From the NCBI RefSeq assembly GCF_016861975.1, contig NZ_BOMB01000025.1, forward strand, positions 56,547 to 120,546: 64,000 nucleotides of DNA. Direction: 5' to 3'. The DNA is from Actinocatenispora rupis. GTDB taxonomy: Bacteria; Actinomycetota; Actinomycetes; Mycobacteriales; Micromonosporaceae. Positions 56,297-64,000 of the stretch are shown here, in pieces. The translations under genes were made by a program, and so were the position numbers. Under the pieces are notes generated by a model. It searched no databases and was not told the origin of the DNA. It was given only the letters and a program-made list of their open reading frames with translations. How positions within the stretch are numbered: position 1 is the first letter of the stretch; each line of letters starts with the position of its first letter.

Positions 56297-57921
56297 CCGC
56301 CGGGGGTACGGTCGCGGCGACCGACGCGCTGCTCCGCTGCTGGGTCACCGAGCGCGGAATTCCGTTGCCGGACAACGGAACCATCACGATTCCGGTACCG
56401 GGTGGTCGGGTGTCGACGAGCGTGGCGTACCGGTCGGCGACCGGGCACCACCGGTTCGGCCCGGTGTCCACAGTGGATGGTGTGCCGCTCGGGCCGGTGG
56501 AGCTGGCGCGGTTGATCGGGGACGACACGCTCGCCGGGCTGGTCGCCGACAGTACCGCGCGGATTGGTCGGTACCTGGCGGCGCGCGCGGCCGAAACCGT
56601 TGTGCCGCACGGGGATGCGTTCCTCGCCGCGGAGCAGGACCTGCTGCTCGGCCACCTGACGCACCCGGCGGCGAAGAGCCGCGACGGGATCACCGATGCC
56701 GAGGACGAGCGGTACGCGCCCGAGTTGCGCGGCAGCTTCCCGCTGCACTGGTTCGCCGTCGACCCCGCGCTGGTGCGCTCCGCCCACGCCGACCATCCCG
56801 TACTCGGGGAGGCGTTGGCGACGCTGCGGACCGGTACGGCCGGGCGGGTGCTCGTACCGGCGCATCCGTGGCAGGCCGGGGATCTGGTGCACCGCAACGG
56901 CTTCCGCGAACTCGTCGCGGACGGTCGGATCACGCCGCTCGGGCCGGACGGTCCCGCGTGGCACCCGACGTCGTCGCTGCGTACGGTCTACCGGCCGGGC
57001 CATCCGGTGATGCTGAAGCTGTCGCTCGGCCTGCGCATCACCAACTCCCGACGCGAGAACACCCTCACCGAACTGGCTCGCGGCATCGAGGTCTGCCGGC
57101 TGCTGGACGCCGGGATCGCGGACGCGGTGACCACGGCGTACCCGGGGTTCCGGATCGTCGCGGACCCCGCGTACCTGGCGGCCGTGTTCCCGGACGGCGG
57201 CCCCACCCATCTCGACGTCTCGGTACGCGAGGCGCCGGCCGGCATCACCCGGGCGCGCTGCCTCGCCGGGTTCGTGGCGCCGCAGCCCGGAGTACGGCCG
57301 GCGGCGGTCGTGACGACCGTGCGGGAGCTGGCCGCGCGGCTCGCCCGGCCGGAGCACGCCGTTGCCGCGGAGTGGATGCGGCGGTACGTCGACCGCGTCC
57401 TCGCGCCGATGGTCCACCTGTACGGCTCGACCGGCGTCGGCCTGGAGGCGCACCAGCAGAACACCCTCGTCCTCCTCGACGACGACGGCTGGCCGGAAAC
57501 CGGTTGGTACCGCGACAATCAGGGGTACTACCTCGCGTCCTCGGCGCTCCCCGCCGTACTGTCGCTGCTCGGCGGCGCGGCGTCCTCCACGCTGGCCGTC
57601 GCGCCGGACGCGCTCGTCGACGACCGCCTCACCTACTACCTGCTGCTCAACCAGGCGCTGGCGCCCGTCGCCGCCCTCGGCGGGGCCGGCGTGGCGGCCG
57701 AGGAGGACCTGCTCGCCGCGGTACGCGACGGCCTTGCGGCGCTGGTGGACCGCGGCCACGACACCCCGCGCGGGCTGGTACGGCGGTGGCTGACCGCGGA
57801 AACGTTGCCGCGCAAGGCGAACCTCGCCACCCGGGTCGCCGGCATCGACGAGGTGCTGGCCCCGGTCGACCACCAGTCCGTCTACCACGACACGCCGAAT
57901 CCGTTGCGGGGCAACCGATGA
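56293..57921 (+). CDS. NIS siderophore synthetase 1 (IucA/IucC family)
   Basis: NRPS-independent siderophore synthetase of 542 aa that adenylates a carboxylate, typically citrate, and couples it to an amine or hydroxamate. ATP-binding landmarks: LTHPAAKSRDGI (H-P-x-x-K-S-R), PAHPWQAGDLVH, MLKLSLGLRITNSRRENTL and the acidic-loop VGLEAHQQNTLVLLDDDGW. It aligns best, by these strings, with type A-like enzymes (RhbC position). ATG 56293 overlaps the decarboxylase stop by 4 bp. A GTCCACAGTGGAT motif lies at 56466-56478. Confidence 0.88.
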   Translation: MTAGGTVAATDALLRCWVTERGIPLPDNGTITIPVPGGRVSTSVAYRSATGHHRFGPVSTVDGVPLGPVELARLIGDDTLAGLVADSTARIGRYLAARAAETVVPHGDAFLAAEQDLLLGHLTHPAAKSRDGITDAEDERYAPELRGSFPLHWFAVDPALVRSAHADHPVLGEALATLRTGTAGRVLVPAHPWQAGDLVHRNGFRELVADGRITPLGPDGPAWHPTSSLRTVYRPGHPVMLKLSLGLRITNSRRENTLTELARGIEVCRLLDAGIADAVTTAYPGFRIVADPAYLAAVFPDGGPTHLDVSVREAPAGITRARCLAGFVAPQPGVRPAAVVTTVRELAARLARPEHAVAAEWMRRYVDRVLAPMVHLYGSTGVGLEAHQQNTLVLLDDDGWPETGWYRDNQGYYLASSALPAVLSLLGGAASSTLAVAPDALVDDRLTYYLLLNQALAPVAALGGAGVAAEEDLLAAVRDGLAALVDRGHDTPRGLVRRWLTAETLPRKANLATRVAGIDEVLAPVDHQSVYHDTPNPLRGNR

Positions 57922-58469
57922 CGCCGCTTCCGGACACCGTGTCGGCGGCCACGGACCGCGGCGTCCTCACCCTGCGCTCGGCCGACCCGGACGGCGATCT
58001 CGACCTCGTGCACGGATGGATGCACCGGGCGCACGTCGTACCGTTCTGGCGGCAGGACTGGTCGGTGGACCGGATCCACGCGTACCTCGCGGACCAGTAC
58101 GCGGGGGACGTGTCCCGGCCGTACGTCGGGCTGCTCGCCGGCGTGCCCGTGTCGTACTGGGAGATCTACCGGGCGGTCGCGGAACCGGTCGGCGCGACGT
58201 ACCCGGCGGAGAGCGGCGATCTGGGCGTGCACGTGCTGATCGCCGACGCCGCGACGACCGGCCGCGGACTCGGCCGGTTGCTGCTCCGCGCGGTACGGGA
58301 TGCGTTGCTGGACAACGGATCCGGCTGCGACCGGGTGGTCGCCGAGCCGGACGTGCGAAACGTCGCGTCGGTGCGCGCGTTCACCGCCGCCGGTTTCCGC
58401 CGGCACGCCGACATCACCCTGCCCGACAAGACAGCGGCCCTGATGGTCGCGGAACGGGACGCACCATGA
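57918..58469 (+). CDS. GNAT acetyltransferase of the siderophore operon (RhbD/IucB-like)
   Basis: N-acyltransferase of 183 aa of the siderophore GNAT type (IucB/RhbD/MbtK-like). Landmarks: LVHGWMHRAHVVPFWRQDW, VSYWEIYRAVAEP and the acetyl-CoA loop ATTGRGLGRLLLRAV with VAEPDVRNVASVRAFTAAGF. It should acylate the hydroxylated diamine to a hydroxamate. ATG 57918 overlaps the previous gene by 4 bp. Confidence 0.88.
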   Translation: MTPLPDTVSAATDRGVLTLRSADPDGDLDLVHGWMHRAHVVPFWRQDWSVDRIHAYLADQYAGDVSRPYVGLLAGVPVSYWEIYRAVAEPVGATYPAESGDLGVHVLIADAATTGRGLGRLLLRAVRDALLDNGSGCDRVVAEPDVRNVASVRAFTAAGFRRHADITLPDKTAALMVAERDAP

Positions 58470-59776
58470 CCCCACCCCTGGACGTCGCGGCCATCGGGAT
58501 CGGGCCGTTCAACCTGGCCCTGGCCGCCCTCGCCGACGAGGTGCCCGAGCTCTCCTTCCGCGCGTACGACAGGAAACCGCGGTTCGACTGGCATCCCGGG
58601 CTGATGTTCGACTGGGCGACCGTGCAGGTGAGTTTCCTCGCCGACCTCGTCAGCCTGGTACGCCCGACGAGCCGCTGGTCGTTCCTGTCGTACCTGGCCG
58701 ACCGGGACCGGCTCTACCCGTTCTACGTGGCCGAACGGTTCCACCTGCCGCGCCGCGAGTACGCCGACTACTGTGGCTGGGCGGCGGAACGGTTGCCGTC
58801 GTGCGAGTTCGGTACGGACGTCACCGCGCTGCGCTGGTCGGCCGACCGTCGCATGTGGACACTCACGCTCGACCACGCCGGCGTGCAGAGTACGCAGGAC
58901 GCGCGGCACGTGGTCCTCGGTGTCGGCACCCGCCCGACGCTGCCTGCCGCGCTGCACCCGCTCCGCGGCGAGCGCGTCATCCACTCCGCCGACTACTTGT
59001 CCACAGTGGACGACTGGCGCGGTGTCGGGCACGTCGCCGTCGTCGGCTCCGGACAGTCCGGCGCCGAGGTCTTCCTAGACCTCGTACAGCGGCAGCGGAG
59101 CCACGGGTGGGCGGTGAGCTGGCTGACGCGTACCGCCACGTTCGCGCCGCTGGACTACACGAAGCTGGTGCTGGAGTACACGACGCCGGAGTACATGCGG
59201 TACTTCCACGGGCTCGCGCCGGAGACGCGGGACCGGCTCGTCGACCGGCAGTGGCAGCTGTACAAGGGGATCGACAGCGAGACGATCGACGCGATCCACG
59301 CCGAGCTGTACGCGCACCTGCTCGACGGCGACCGCCCGCCCGTGCACCTGTACCCGGCGACCGCGGTGTCGTCGGCCACCGCGGCCGGCGCCGGCGTGCT
59401 GCTCGGCTGCGAGAACGCCGACACCACAACGCATTCCGTACTCGCGGTCGACGCCGTGGTCGCCGCCACCGGGTACCGCGCGGACGTGCCGGACCTGCTC
59501 GACCCGGTACGGGACCTGATCCGCTGGGACGACCGCGGCCGCTACCGGATCGCCGTCGACCACCGCATCGACACCCTGCCCGAGGTCACCGGCGGCCTCT
59601 ACGTGCAGAACGCGGAACTGCACACGCACGGCGCCGCCGCGCCCGACCTCGGCATCGGCGCGTACCGGTCGGCGACGATCCTCAACGCTGTCACCGGATC
59701 CGAGGTGTTCCGGCTGCCGAAGCGCACCGCGTTCCAGACCTTCGGCGGCGTACGCTCCCCGGGCGGTGCCGCGTGA
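58466..59776 (+). CDS. L-lysine/diamine N-hydroxylase (IucD/RhbE/DesB-like)
   Basis: FAD- and NADPH-dependent N-monooxygenase of 436 aa that hydroxylates a terminal amine. FAD motif AAIGIGPFNLALAAL (residues ~8-22), NADPH motif VAVVGSGQSGAEVFLDL (~190-206), and DYTKLVLEYTTPEYMRYFHG, then the C-terminal ATGY motif (VVAATGYRADVP) and HGAAAPDLGIGAYRSATI. ATG 58466 overlaps the acetyltransferase by 4 bp. A perfect DnaA-box-like TTGTCCACA and the palindrome GTCCACAGTGGAC are inside the gene (58997-59011). Confidence 0.92.
   Translation: MTPPLDVAAIGIGPFNLALAALADEVPELSFRAYDRKPRFDWHPGLMFDWATVQVSFLADLVSLVRPTSRWSFLSYLADRDRLYPFYVAERFHLPRREYADYCGWAAERLPSCEFGTDVTALRWSADRRMWTLTLDHAGVQSTQDARHVVLGVGTRPTLPAALHPLRGERVIHSADYLSTVDDWRGVGHVAVVGSGQSGAEVFLDLVQRQRSHGWAVSWLTRTATFAPLDYTKLVLEYTTPEYMRYFHGLAPETRDRLVDRQWQLYKGIDSETIDAIHAELYAHLLDGDRPPVHLYPATAVSSATAAGAGVLLGCENADTTTHSVLAVDAVVAATGYRADVPDLLDPVRDLIRWDDRGRYRIAVDHRIDTLPEVTGGLYVQNAELHTHGAAAPDLGIGAYRSATILNAVTGSEVFRLPKRTAFQTFGGVRSPGGAA
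58999..59011. repeat. Palindrome GTCCACAGTGGAC inside the hydroxylase gene
   Basis: Member of the recurring palindrome family, here encoding Ser-Thr-Val-Asp with the rare Thr codon ACA. Preceded by TT, it also reads as a DnaA-box consensus TTGTCCACA (58997-59005). Confidence 0.6.
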
Positions 59777-61527
59777 CCGCCCCGACGGACGCCGCGCGGT
59801 GGCGGCAGGTGAACGGCGCGCTGCTCGCCAAGGCACTCGGCGAATGGTGCTACGAGGGCCTGTTGACCGCCGAACCGGCAGGCGACCGGTACCGCGTCGC
59901 GCTCGGCGCCGGTGTCGGCTACGAGTTCGCCGCGACCCCGGAGGCGTTCGGCTGGCTGCGCGTCCACCCCGACACCATCCTCCGGTACGGCACCGGCCTG
60001 CTCGGCAACCGGGTCGGTGAGCCCGCGTGGGACGTGCGGCGGTTCCTCGTCGACGCCGCGGAGACGATCGGCGCCGACCCCGCCACGACCGCCGCGTACC
60101 TCTCGGAACTGTCGGCGACGCTCGCCGCGGACGCCACGCTCGCCGCCGGCCCGCCAGCCGCCGACCTGCTCCCGCTCGACCACGCGGACCTGGAGGGGCA
60201 CCTGACCGGCCACCCGTGGCTGGTCGCGAACAAGGGGCGGATCGGTTTCACCGCAACGGATCTCGACCGGTACGCGCCCGAGTCGCGGCAGCCGTTCCGG
60301 GTGCGCTGGCTGGCCGCGCACCGCGGGCTGGCCGAGTTCCGCGGCACGCCCGGACTGTCCGAGCACGCCGTCCGCGCCGCCGAACTCGGCGACGAGACCG
60401 CGGCCGCGTTCGCCGCCCGGCTCACCGACGCCGGCCTCGACCCCGACGCGTACGTGTGGTTCCCGGTGCACCCGTGGCAGTGGGACCGGGTCGTGCGCGT
60501 CGAGTACGCGGGGGAGGTGGCGGAGCGCCGGCTCGTACTCCTCGGCGACTCGCCCGACGAATACGTTCCACAGCAGTCGATTCGGACGCTGACCAACCTC
60601 ACCACGCGTCACCGGTACGACGTGAAGCTGCCGCTGGCGATCATGAACACCTCGGTGTGGCGCGGCATCCCGCCGCACTGCGCGGCCGGTGCGCCGACCC
60701 TCACGTCCTGGCTGACCGGGCTGCTCGCCGGCGACCCCGCGATCGCCGGCACCGTACTGCTCGGCGAGGTCGCGTCGGTCACCGTACGCCACCCGTATCT
60801 GTCCGATGTGGACGGTGTGCCGTACCGGCACCTGGAGACGCTCGGCTGCATCTGGCGTACGCCGGTGTCCGCGGTGCTCGCCAAGGACGAACGGGCCCGG
60901 CCGCTGTCCGCACTGTTGCATGTGGACAGTGCCGGCAGATCCGTTGTGGCGCAACTGGTCCAGGCATCCGGCCGGCCCGCGGTCGACTGGCTCCGAACCC
61001 TCTTCGACGTACTTCTCGGCCCGCTCGCGTACCTGCTCTACCGCCACGGCCTCACGTTCAACCCGCACGGCCAGAACGCCCTGCTCACGTACGGCCCCGA
61101 CGAGACGCCGCGCCGCCTGCTGCTCAAGGACTTCATCGACGACGTCGAACTCTCCGCCACCGTCGTACCCGAACGCGAGCCGTCCCCCGCCGGTCTCGTC
61201 CCGCGCAAGCCGCCCGCGCTCATCGCGCAGCACGTCGTCGACAGCGTCCTCGTCGGCCACCTGCGCTACCTCGCGCCGCTGTGCGCCGACCACCTCGACG
61301 TACCGCCGGCCACGTTCTGGGCACTCGCCCGCGAGGCGATTCTCCTTGTACAGCAACGGTTTCCGAACCTCGCCGAGCGGTTCACCGAGTACGACCTGCT
61401 CGCGCCGACGTTCCCCCGCTACCGGCTCAACGCCGACCGACTCGTCGTCACCGGGTACGGCGACCAGCCCATCCGGCACGCGATCGGCGCGCTCGGCACC
61501 GTCCCCAACCCCCTGGCGACACCCTGA
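59773..61527 (+). CDS. NIS siderophore synthetase 2 (DesD/RhbF-like)
   Basis: IucA/IucC-family synthetase of 584 aa with the longer N-terminal domain of DesD-type enzymes (KALGEWCYEGLLTAEPAGD). Landmarks: LTGHPWLVANKGRIGF, WFPVHPWQWDR, QQSIRTLTNLTTRHRYDVKL, LPLAIMNTSVWRGIP, and LTFNPHGQNALLTYGPDETP with LLKDFIDDVELS. It should perform the second condensation of the pathway. GTG 59773 overlaps the hydroxylase stop (GTGA). Last gene; only 7 bp separate it from the convergent HAD gene. No transporter or ferric-siderophore reductase follows. Confidence 0.9.
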   Translation: MTAPTDAARWRQVNGALLAKALGEWCYEGLLTAEPAGDRYRVALGAGVGYEFAATPEAFGWLRVHPDTILRYGTGLLGNRVGEPAWDVRRFLVDAAETIGADPATTAAYLSELSATLAADATLAAGPPAADLLPLDHADLEGHLTGHPWLVANKGRIGFTATDLDRYAPESRQPFRVRWLAAHRGLAEFRGTPGLSEHAVRAAELGDETAAAFAARLTDAGLDPDAYVWFPVHPWQWDRVVRVEYAGEVAERRLVLLGDSPDEYVPQQSIRTLTNLTTRHRYDVKLPLAIMNTSVWRGIPPHCAAGAPTLTSWLTGLLAGDPAIAGTVLLGEVASVTVRHPYLSDVDGVPYRHLETLGCIWRTPVSAVLAKDERARPLSALLHVDSAGRSVVAQLVQASGRPAVDWLRTLFDVLLGPLAYLLYRHGLTFNPHGQNALLTYGPDETPRRLLLKDFIDDVELSATVVPEREPSPAGLVPRKPPALIAQHVVDSVLVGHLRYLAPLCADHLDVPPATFWALAREAILLVQQRFPNLAERFTEYDLLAPTFPRYRLNADRLVVTGYGDQPIRHAIGALGTVPNPLATP

Positions 61528-61534
61528 CCCAGGA

Positions 61535-62368
61535 TCACCCAGCGGTACGGGCGGTGGCGCGGCGGCGCCCGTACCAGATGGCGAGGACGACGGCGGCACC
61601 CGCGGTGACGGCGAGCGCGGCCGGGACCGCGGGGCGGGAGAGCAGCGAGCCGGGCGCGGGGCGACGCAGCGACGAGGCGAGCCGTACCAGCCGGGTCGGC
61701 ACCGGACGGCGGAACGTCACGAGCGGCCAGGCGCGTCGCTGGGCCGCCCGGCGCAAGGCGCGGTCCGGATTCACGACTGTCGGATATCCGACAGTCTCCA
61801 ACAGGGGGACGTCGCTCACCGAATCGGAGTAGGCGTAACAAGCGGCGAGATCGTACCCGTTTCGGGCAGCCATCTCCCGCACCGCTTCGGCCTTGTTGGG
61901 CCCCGCCGCGTAGAACTCGACGTCCCCGGTGAAGCGACCCTCCCGGATGGTCATGCGAGTGGCGATCACATCGTCCGCTCCGACCAGCTCCGCAATTGGT
62001 CGGACCATTTCCTCGCCCGACGACGACACCAGGACCACGTCCCGACCCGCCGCCCGGTGCTGCCCGATCAACGCCACCGCCTCCGCGTACACGTACGGCG
62101 CGATCAACTCGTCCAACGTCTCCGCGACGATCCGTCGTACCTGGTCAACAGGCCAACCACGGCACAGCGAGGCCAGCTGGTCCCGGATCTTCGCCATCTG
62201 CTCGTCGCCCGCGCCGGCCACCTTGTAGACCAACTGCGCGTACCCACTCGCGAGAACGTCGCGACGGTTCATCAGACCATCGCGGTAGAAGGGCCGCGCG
62301 AACGCGAGCGCGCTCGACGTGGCGATGACCGTCCGGTCGAGGTCGAAAAAAGCGGCGGCCCGGCCCAC
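61535..62368 (-). CDS. HAD-IB phosphatase with C-terminal membrane segment (Rv3661-like)
   Basis: HAD hydrolase of 277 aa. Motif I AAFFDLDRTVIATSSALAFA (residues 5-24), motif II VVLVSSSGEEM, motif III NKAEAVREMA and motif IV CYAYSDSVSDVPLLETVG; the C terminus has a membrane span (AALAVTAGAAVVLAIWYG). The second enzyme of this type in the window (see 37788). GTG 62368 is six bases after TAGACT, suggesting a leaderless mRNA. Its divergent neighbour is a 6C RNA, as with M. tuberculosis Rv3661 and B11 (from memory). Confidence 0.88.
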   Translation of the reverse strand: MGRAAAFFDLDRTVIATSSALAFARPFYRDGLMNRRDVLASGYAQLVYKVAGAGDEQMAKIRDQLASLCRGWPVDQVRRIVAETLDELIAPYVYAEAVALIGQHRAAGRDVVLVSSSGEEMVRPIAELVGADDVIATRMTIREGRFTGDVEFYAAGPNKAEAVREMAARNGYDLAACYAYSDSVSDVPLLETVGYPTVVNPDRALRRAAQRRAWPLVTFRRPVPTRLVRLASSLRRPAPGSLLSRPAVPAALAVTAGAAVVLAIWYGRRRATARTAG

Positions 62369-62524
62369 GCGGCGAGTCTATGCACCGGCGTACCGCCACG
62401 TCGGATCGGGTCCACGGGCGGCGTCCGACACCCGCCACCGGCGATACACACGGATGTCGTACATCCGCCGTGCGGATTCCGGCTACCACTCGACGTCACG
62501 CCCGACTCTCGGGCATCCTTACAT

Positions 62525-62660
62525 CAGTGCCACCGGCCCCTTGGCCGCCACTGGCTCTCGGCGGTTGCACCCCCCCGTAACCGCTGAGCGGGCCCGGCTC
62601 GACCCCCCCGGAGCCGGCCCCCCTGACGACCCCCGCCACCCCCGGCGGGGGTCGTCCCTA
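62525..62660 (+). ncRNA. 6C RNA motif (B11/scr3559-type small RNA)
   Basis: Two consecutive hairpins present runs of seven C in their loops: stem GCGGTT (62561-62566) / AACCGC (62579-62584) with C at 62570-62576, and stem CCGGCTC (62594-62600) / GAGCCGG (62611-62617) with C at 62603-62609. A third, 13-bp perfect stem GACGACCCCCGCC / GGCGGGGGTCGTC (62625-62656) should be the terminator. This is the defining pattern of the actinobacterial 6C motif. A -10-like TTACAT lies at 62519-62524, so the 5' end is probably near 62530. A small 5' hairpin (GGCC-CCTT-GGCC) precedes. Exact ends are not known. Confidence 0.88.
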
Positions 62661-63312
62661 TTCCCCACGATGTGGTCGATCGGCTTCCGTTGCGGCCCAC
62701 CCGTTCGGCGACACCCGTCCGCGTATGTCGCCGCCCCGTCCGCATCTGCGGTGGTGTCGTGCGGTCCGGTCGATGGCGCTGCCCGCGGCACGCCGGCGTG
62801 CGGTGGGTGTGCGTGTGCTGGTCGGGCCTGCGTGGAGCTGGGCGCGTGTCGCCGTGCCGGTTGGCCGTGCGACTACTCGCTCGCCATGGCGCGGGCTTCG
62901 TAGGCGCAGCACCTGGTTGGCGGCCCCTTGTCGCTCCCGATTCGTTCCGCTGGCGAGCCACGGTGCCTCGGAGCCACGCCACCCGGAGCCGGTACGCCCG
63001 AGTCACGTCCGCGCGCGGGCAGGCGCCGTTCCGCGCGATCCGGCACGCGGCGCTGGCCGGGCTGGTCTGGCACCCACGTTGCGTGCGGGTGAGTCATCCG
63101 CGTTCCGCTCGTTGCCGGCAGCGCTTCGGATCCGGGTCAGTTCGCTCCCGGGTCCAGGCGCGTACAGGAGTGCCCTGCGGCGCGCGGCGCGGTCACCGAC
63201 CTGCCACGGTTCGCTGCCGCAGCCCCGATCCGGGCCGCTGCACCCGCCACCGGCCCGGTCCCCGACGCAGACCCCGGCGCACGTGAATGGCGCGCGGCGC
63301 GGCAGCGAGGCC

Positions 63313-63681
63313 CGTCGCGCAAGAGGCGGGACGCGTACGGGCGTGCTCGCGTAGCTCTTGTCATCGGCCGCGCGTGGTGCGGCGGTAACCGACTCGGTGC
63401 GCTGGTGCCCGGGCGCCAGCCGGTCCGCCGCCAGTCACGACACGACGAACAGCGGCGCCACGGCGACATCGGCCGCCGCCAACACGATGCCGAGTACGAC
63501 GAGGTGCGGTCGGCGGGTTTCCGGCCCGTCGTCCTCACCATCAGGCATGCCGCGCATGAGGCAGGACGCGTGCGGGCGTGCTCGCGCAGTTCTTGTCGTC
63601 GGTCGCGCGTGGTGCGGCTGCAAGGTATGTCGCGCAAGAGGAATGCCGTGCATGACGCAGGACGCGTACGGACGCCGTGGA
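63313..63681. repeat. Degraded dispersed repeat, three copies
   Basis: Copy 1 at 63313-63388 and copy 2 at 63548-63622 share GGACGCGT, GGGCGTGCTCGCG, CTTGTC and CGCGCGTGGTGCGGC in the same order. Copy 3 (63625-63681) is partial. Copies differ at many positions. Confidence 0.65.
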
Positions 63682-63810
63682 TCGTGGACGCGCGGTGCTG
63701 CGCCGTGCAGCGGCGAACCGGCCTCGGCCCAGTGGTGCTCGTGCTCGGCCTCGGCACCGTCGGTGCGGCGGGGTGGGCACGTCGAGCCGGCCGGTACCTC
63801 GATGGTTGTG

Positions 63811-63823
63811 TCCACAGTGGACG
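63811..63823. repeat. Palindrome GTCCACAGTGGAC in the right-hand non-coding region
   Basis: A second exact copy of the palindrome at 58999-59011, in DNA without genes. Confidence 0.6.
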
Positions 63824-64000
63824 GTGCGGGGTGCTGGGCGCTCGGCGAGGACCCGCGGGCTCACGGTGACGGACGATCTGGCGCTCCGCTGACGGACTAC
63901 GCGTCTCGGTACGGCTCGGCGGCAGTCGTGCGCACCTCGCGCAACGCTCCGCTGTGCTTCGCTGCCGGATGTCCAGGTACCCGCTCGTGTCAGTGCCGGA

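Larger units (their letters stand above)
62661..64000. other. Non-coding, repeat-containing right end of window
   Basis: No supported gene in 1.34 kb; long frames are Arg/Pro-rich shadows on both strands. A degraded ~75-bp repeat (CGCGCAAGAGGCGGGACGCG...) occurs at 63313-63388 and 63548-63622, with a partial copy at 63625-63681. A perfect GTCCACAGTGGAC lies at 63811-63823. Confidence 0.6.

Noticed and set aside
62725..63354. 209-codon frame in the right-end non-coding region
   Set aside because: Arg/Pro/Ser-rich product without domains; similar-length frames exist in other phases of the same DNA, and the region contains decayed repeats.

Overview
The window is high-GC actinobacterial DNA: GTG starts are common, genes are tightly packed and often overlap by 4 bp, and mycothiol synthesis (mshA), a SenX3/RegX3-type system, a BldN-type sigma factor, XRE/DUF397 proteins and a 6C-type RNA are all present. 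A filamentous actinomycete, possibly Micromonosporaceae, is the best guess. That placement is inferred from gene content, not from a database search. No rRNA, tRNA, CRISPR array, integrase or transposase was recognised. || Layout. 1-6227: hemL (cut by the left edge), a phosphoglycerate-mutase-like gene and the System II cytochrome c maturation genes (thioredoxin-like ResA, CcdA, ResB, CcsA). 6277-9510: a leftward esterase-like phytase-family protein, a methyltransferase and a short-chain dehydrogenase. 9607-21704: a conserved actinobacterial core of mshA, a YbjN protein, gpm, phoU, senX3-regX3, ppx and a TIM-barrel protein. From memory this order resembles M. tuberculosis Rv0486-Rv0498, and the first block resembles Rv0524-Rv0529. 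A flavohemoglobin and several hypotheticals are interleaved. 22563-30590: an accessory carbohydrate region with two ABC permeases, a binding protein, a GH36 alpha-galactosidase, an AraC regulator and a secreted 5'-nucleotidase. 30773-35941: proline dehydrogenase, XRE/DUF397 pair, ribosomal protein bS22, an epimerase and an acyltransferase (like Rv0500B-Rv0502). 35946-43845: a TetR/FAD-monooxygenase pair, a HAD-IB phosphatase, a DUF5667-like membrane protein beside a BldN-family sigma factor, an AMP ligase, a glutaredoxin-like protein and a HAD hydrolase. 44060-54085: a secreted M6 metalloprotease, a repeat-rich gap, a frameshifted gene, acs, a degenerate Fic-like protein, a PadR/membrane-protein pair and two Q/P/G-rich membrane proteins. 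54809-61527: a five-gene NRPS-independent siderophore operon behind an iron box. 61535-64000: a second HAD-IB phosphatase, a 6C RNA, and about 1.3 kb without a convincing gene. || How parts work together. The siderophore operon encodes a PLP decarboxylase, an NIS synthetase, a GNAT acetyltransferase, an N-hydroxylase and a second NIS synthetase, joined by four 4-bp overlaps. This is the rhizobactin 1021 rhbB-C-D-E-F order without the diaminobutyrate-forming rhbA, so a citrate bis-hydroxamate built on a ready diamine such as cadaverine is a reasonable hypothesis. phoU and senX3-regX3 diverge from a region carrying PHO-box-like repeats. The alpha-galactoside island has importer, hydrolase and regulator but no ATPase, as expected where a shared MsiK-type ATPase is used. 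|| Non-coding structure is unusually rich. It includes an AT-rich long hairpin present twice (11503-11567 and 47150-47206), a recurring palindrome GTCCACNGTGGAC, a 158-bp element with 16-bp inverted ends (46512-46669), tandem repeats after regX3, and many genes whose -10-like TANNNT lies 6-7 nt before the start codon, suggesting leaderless mRNAs.
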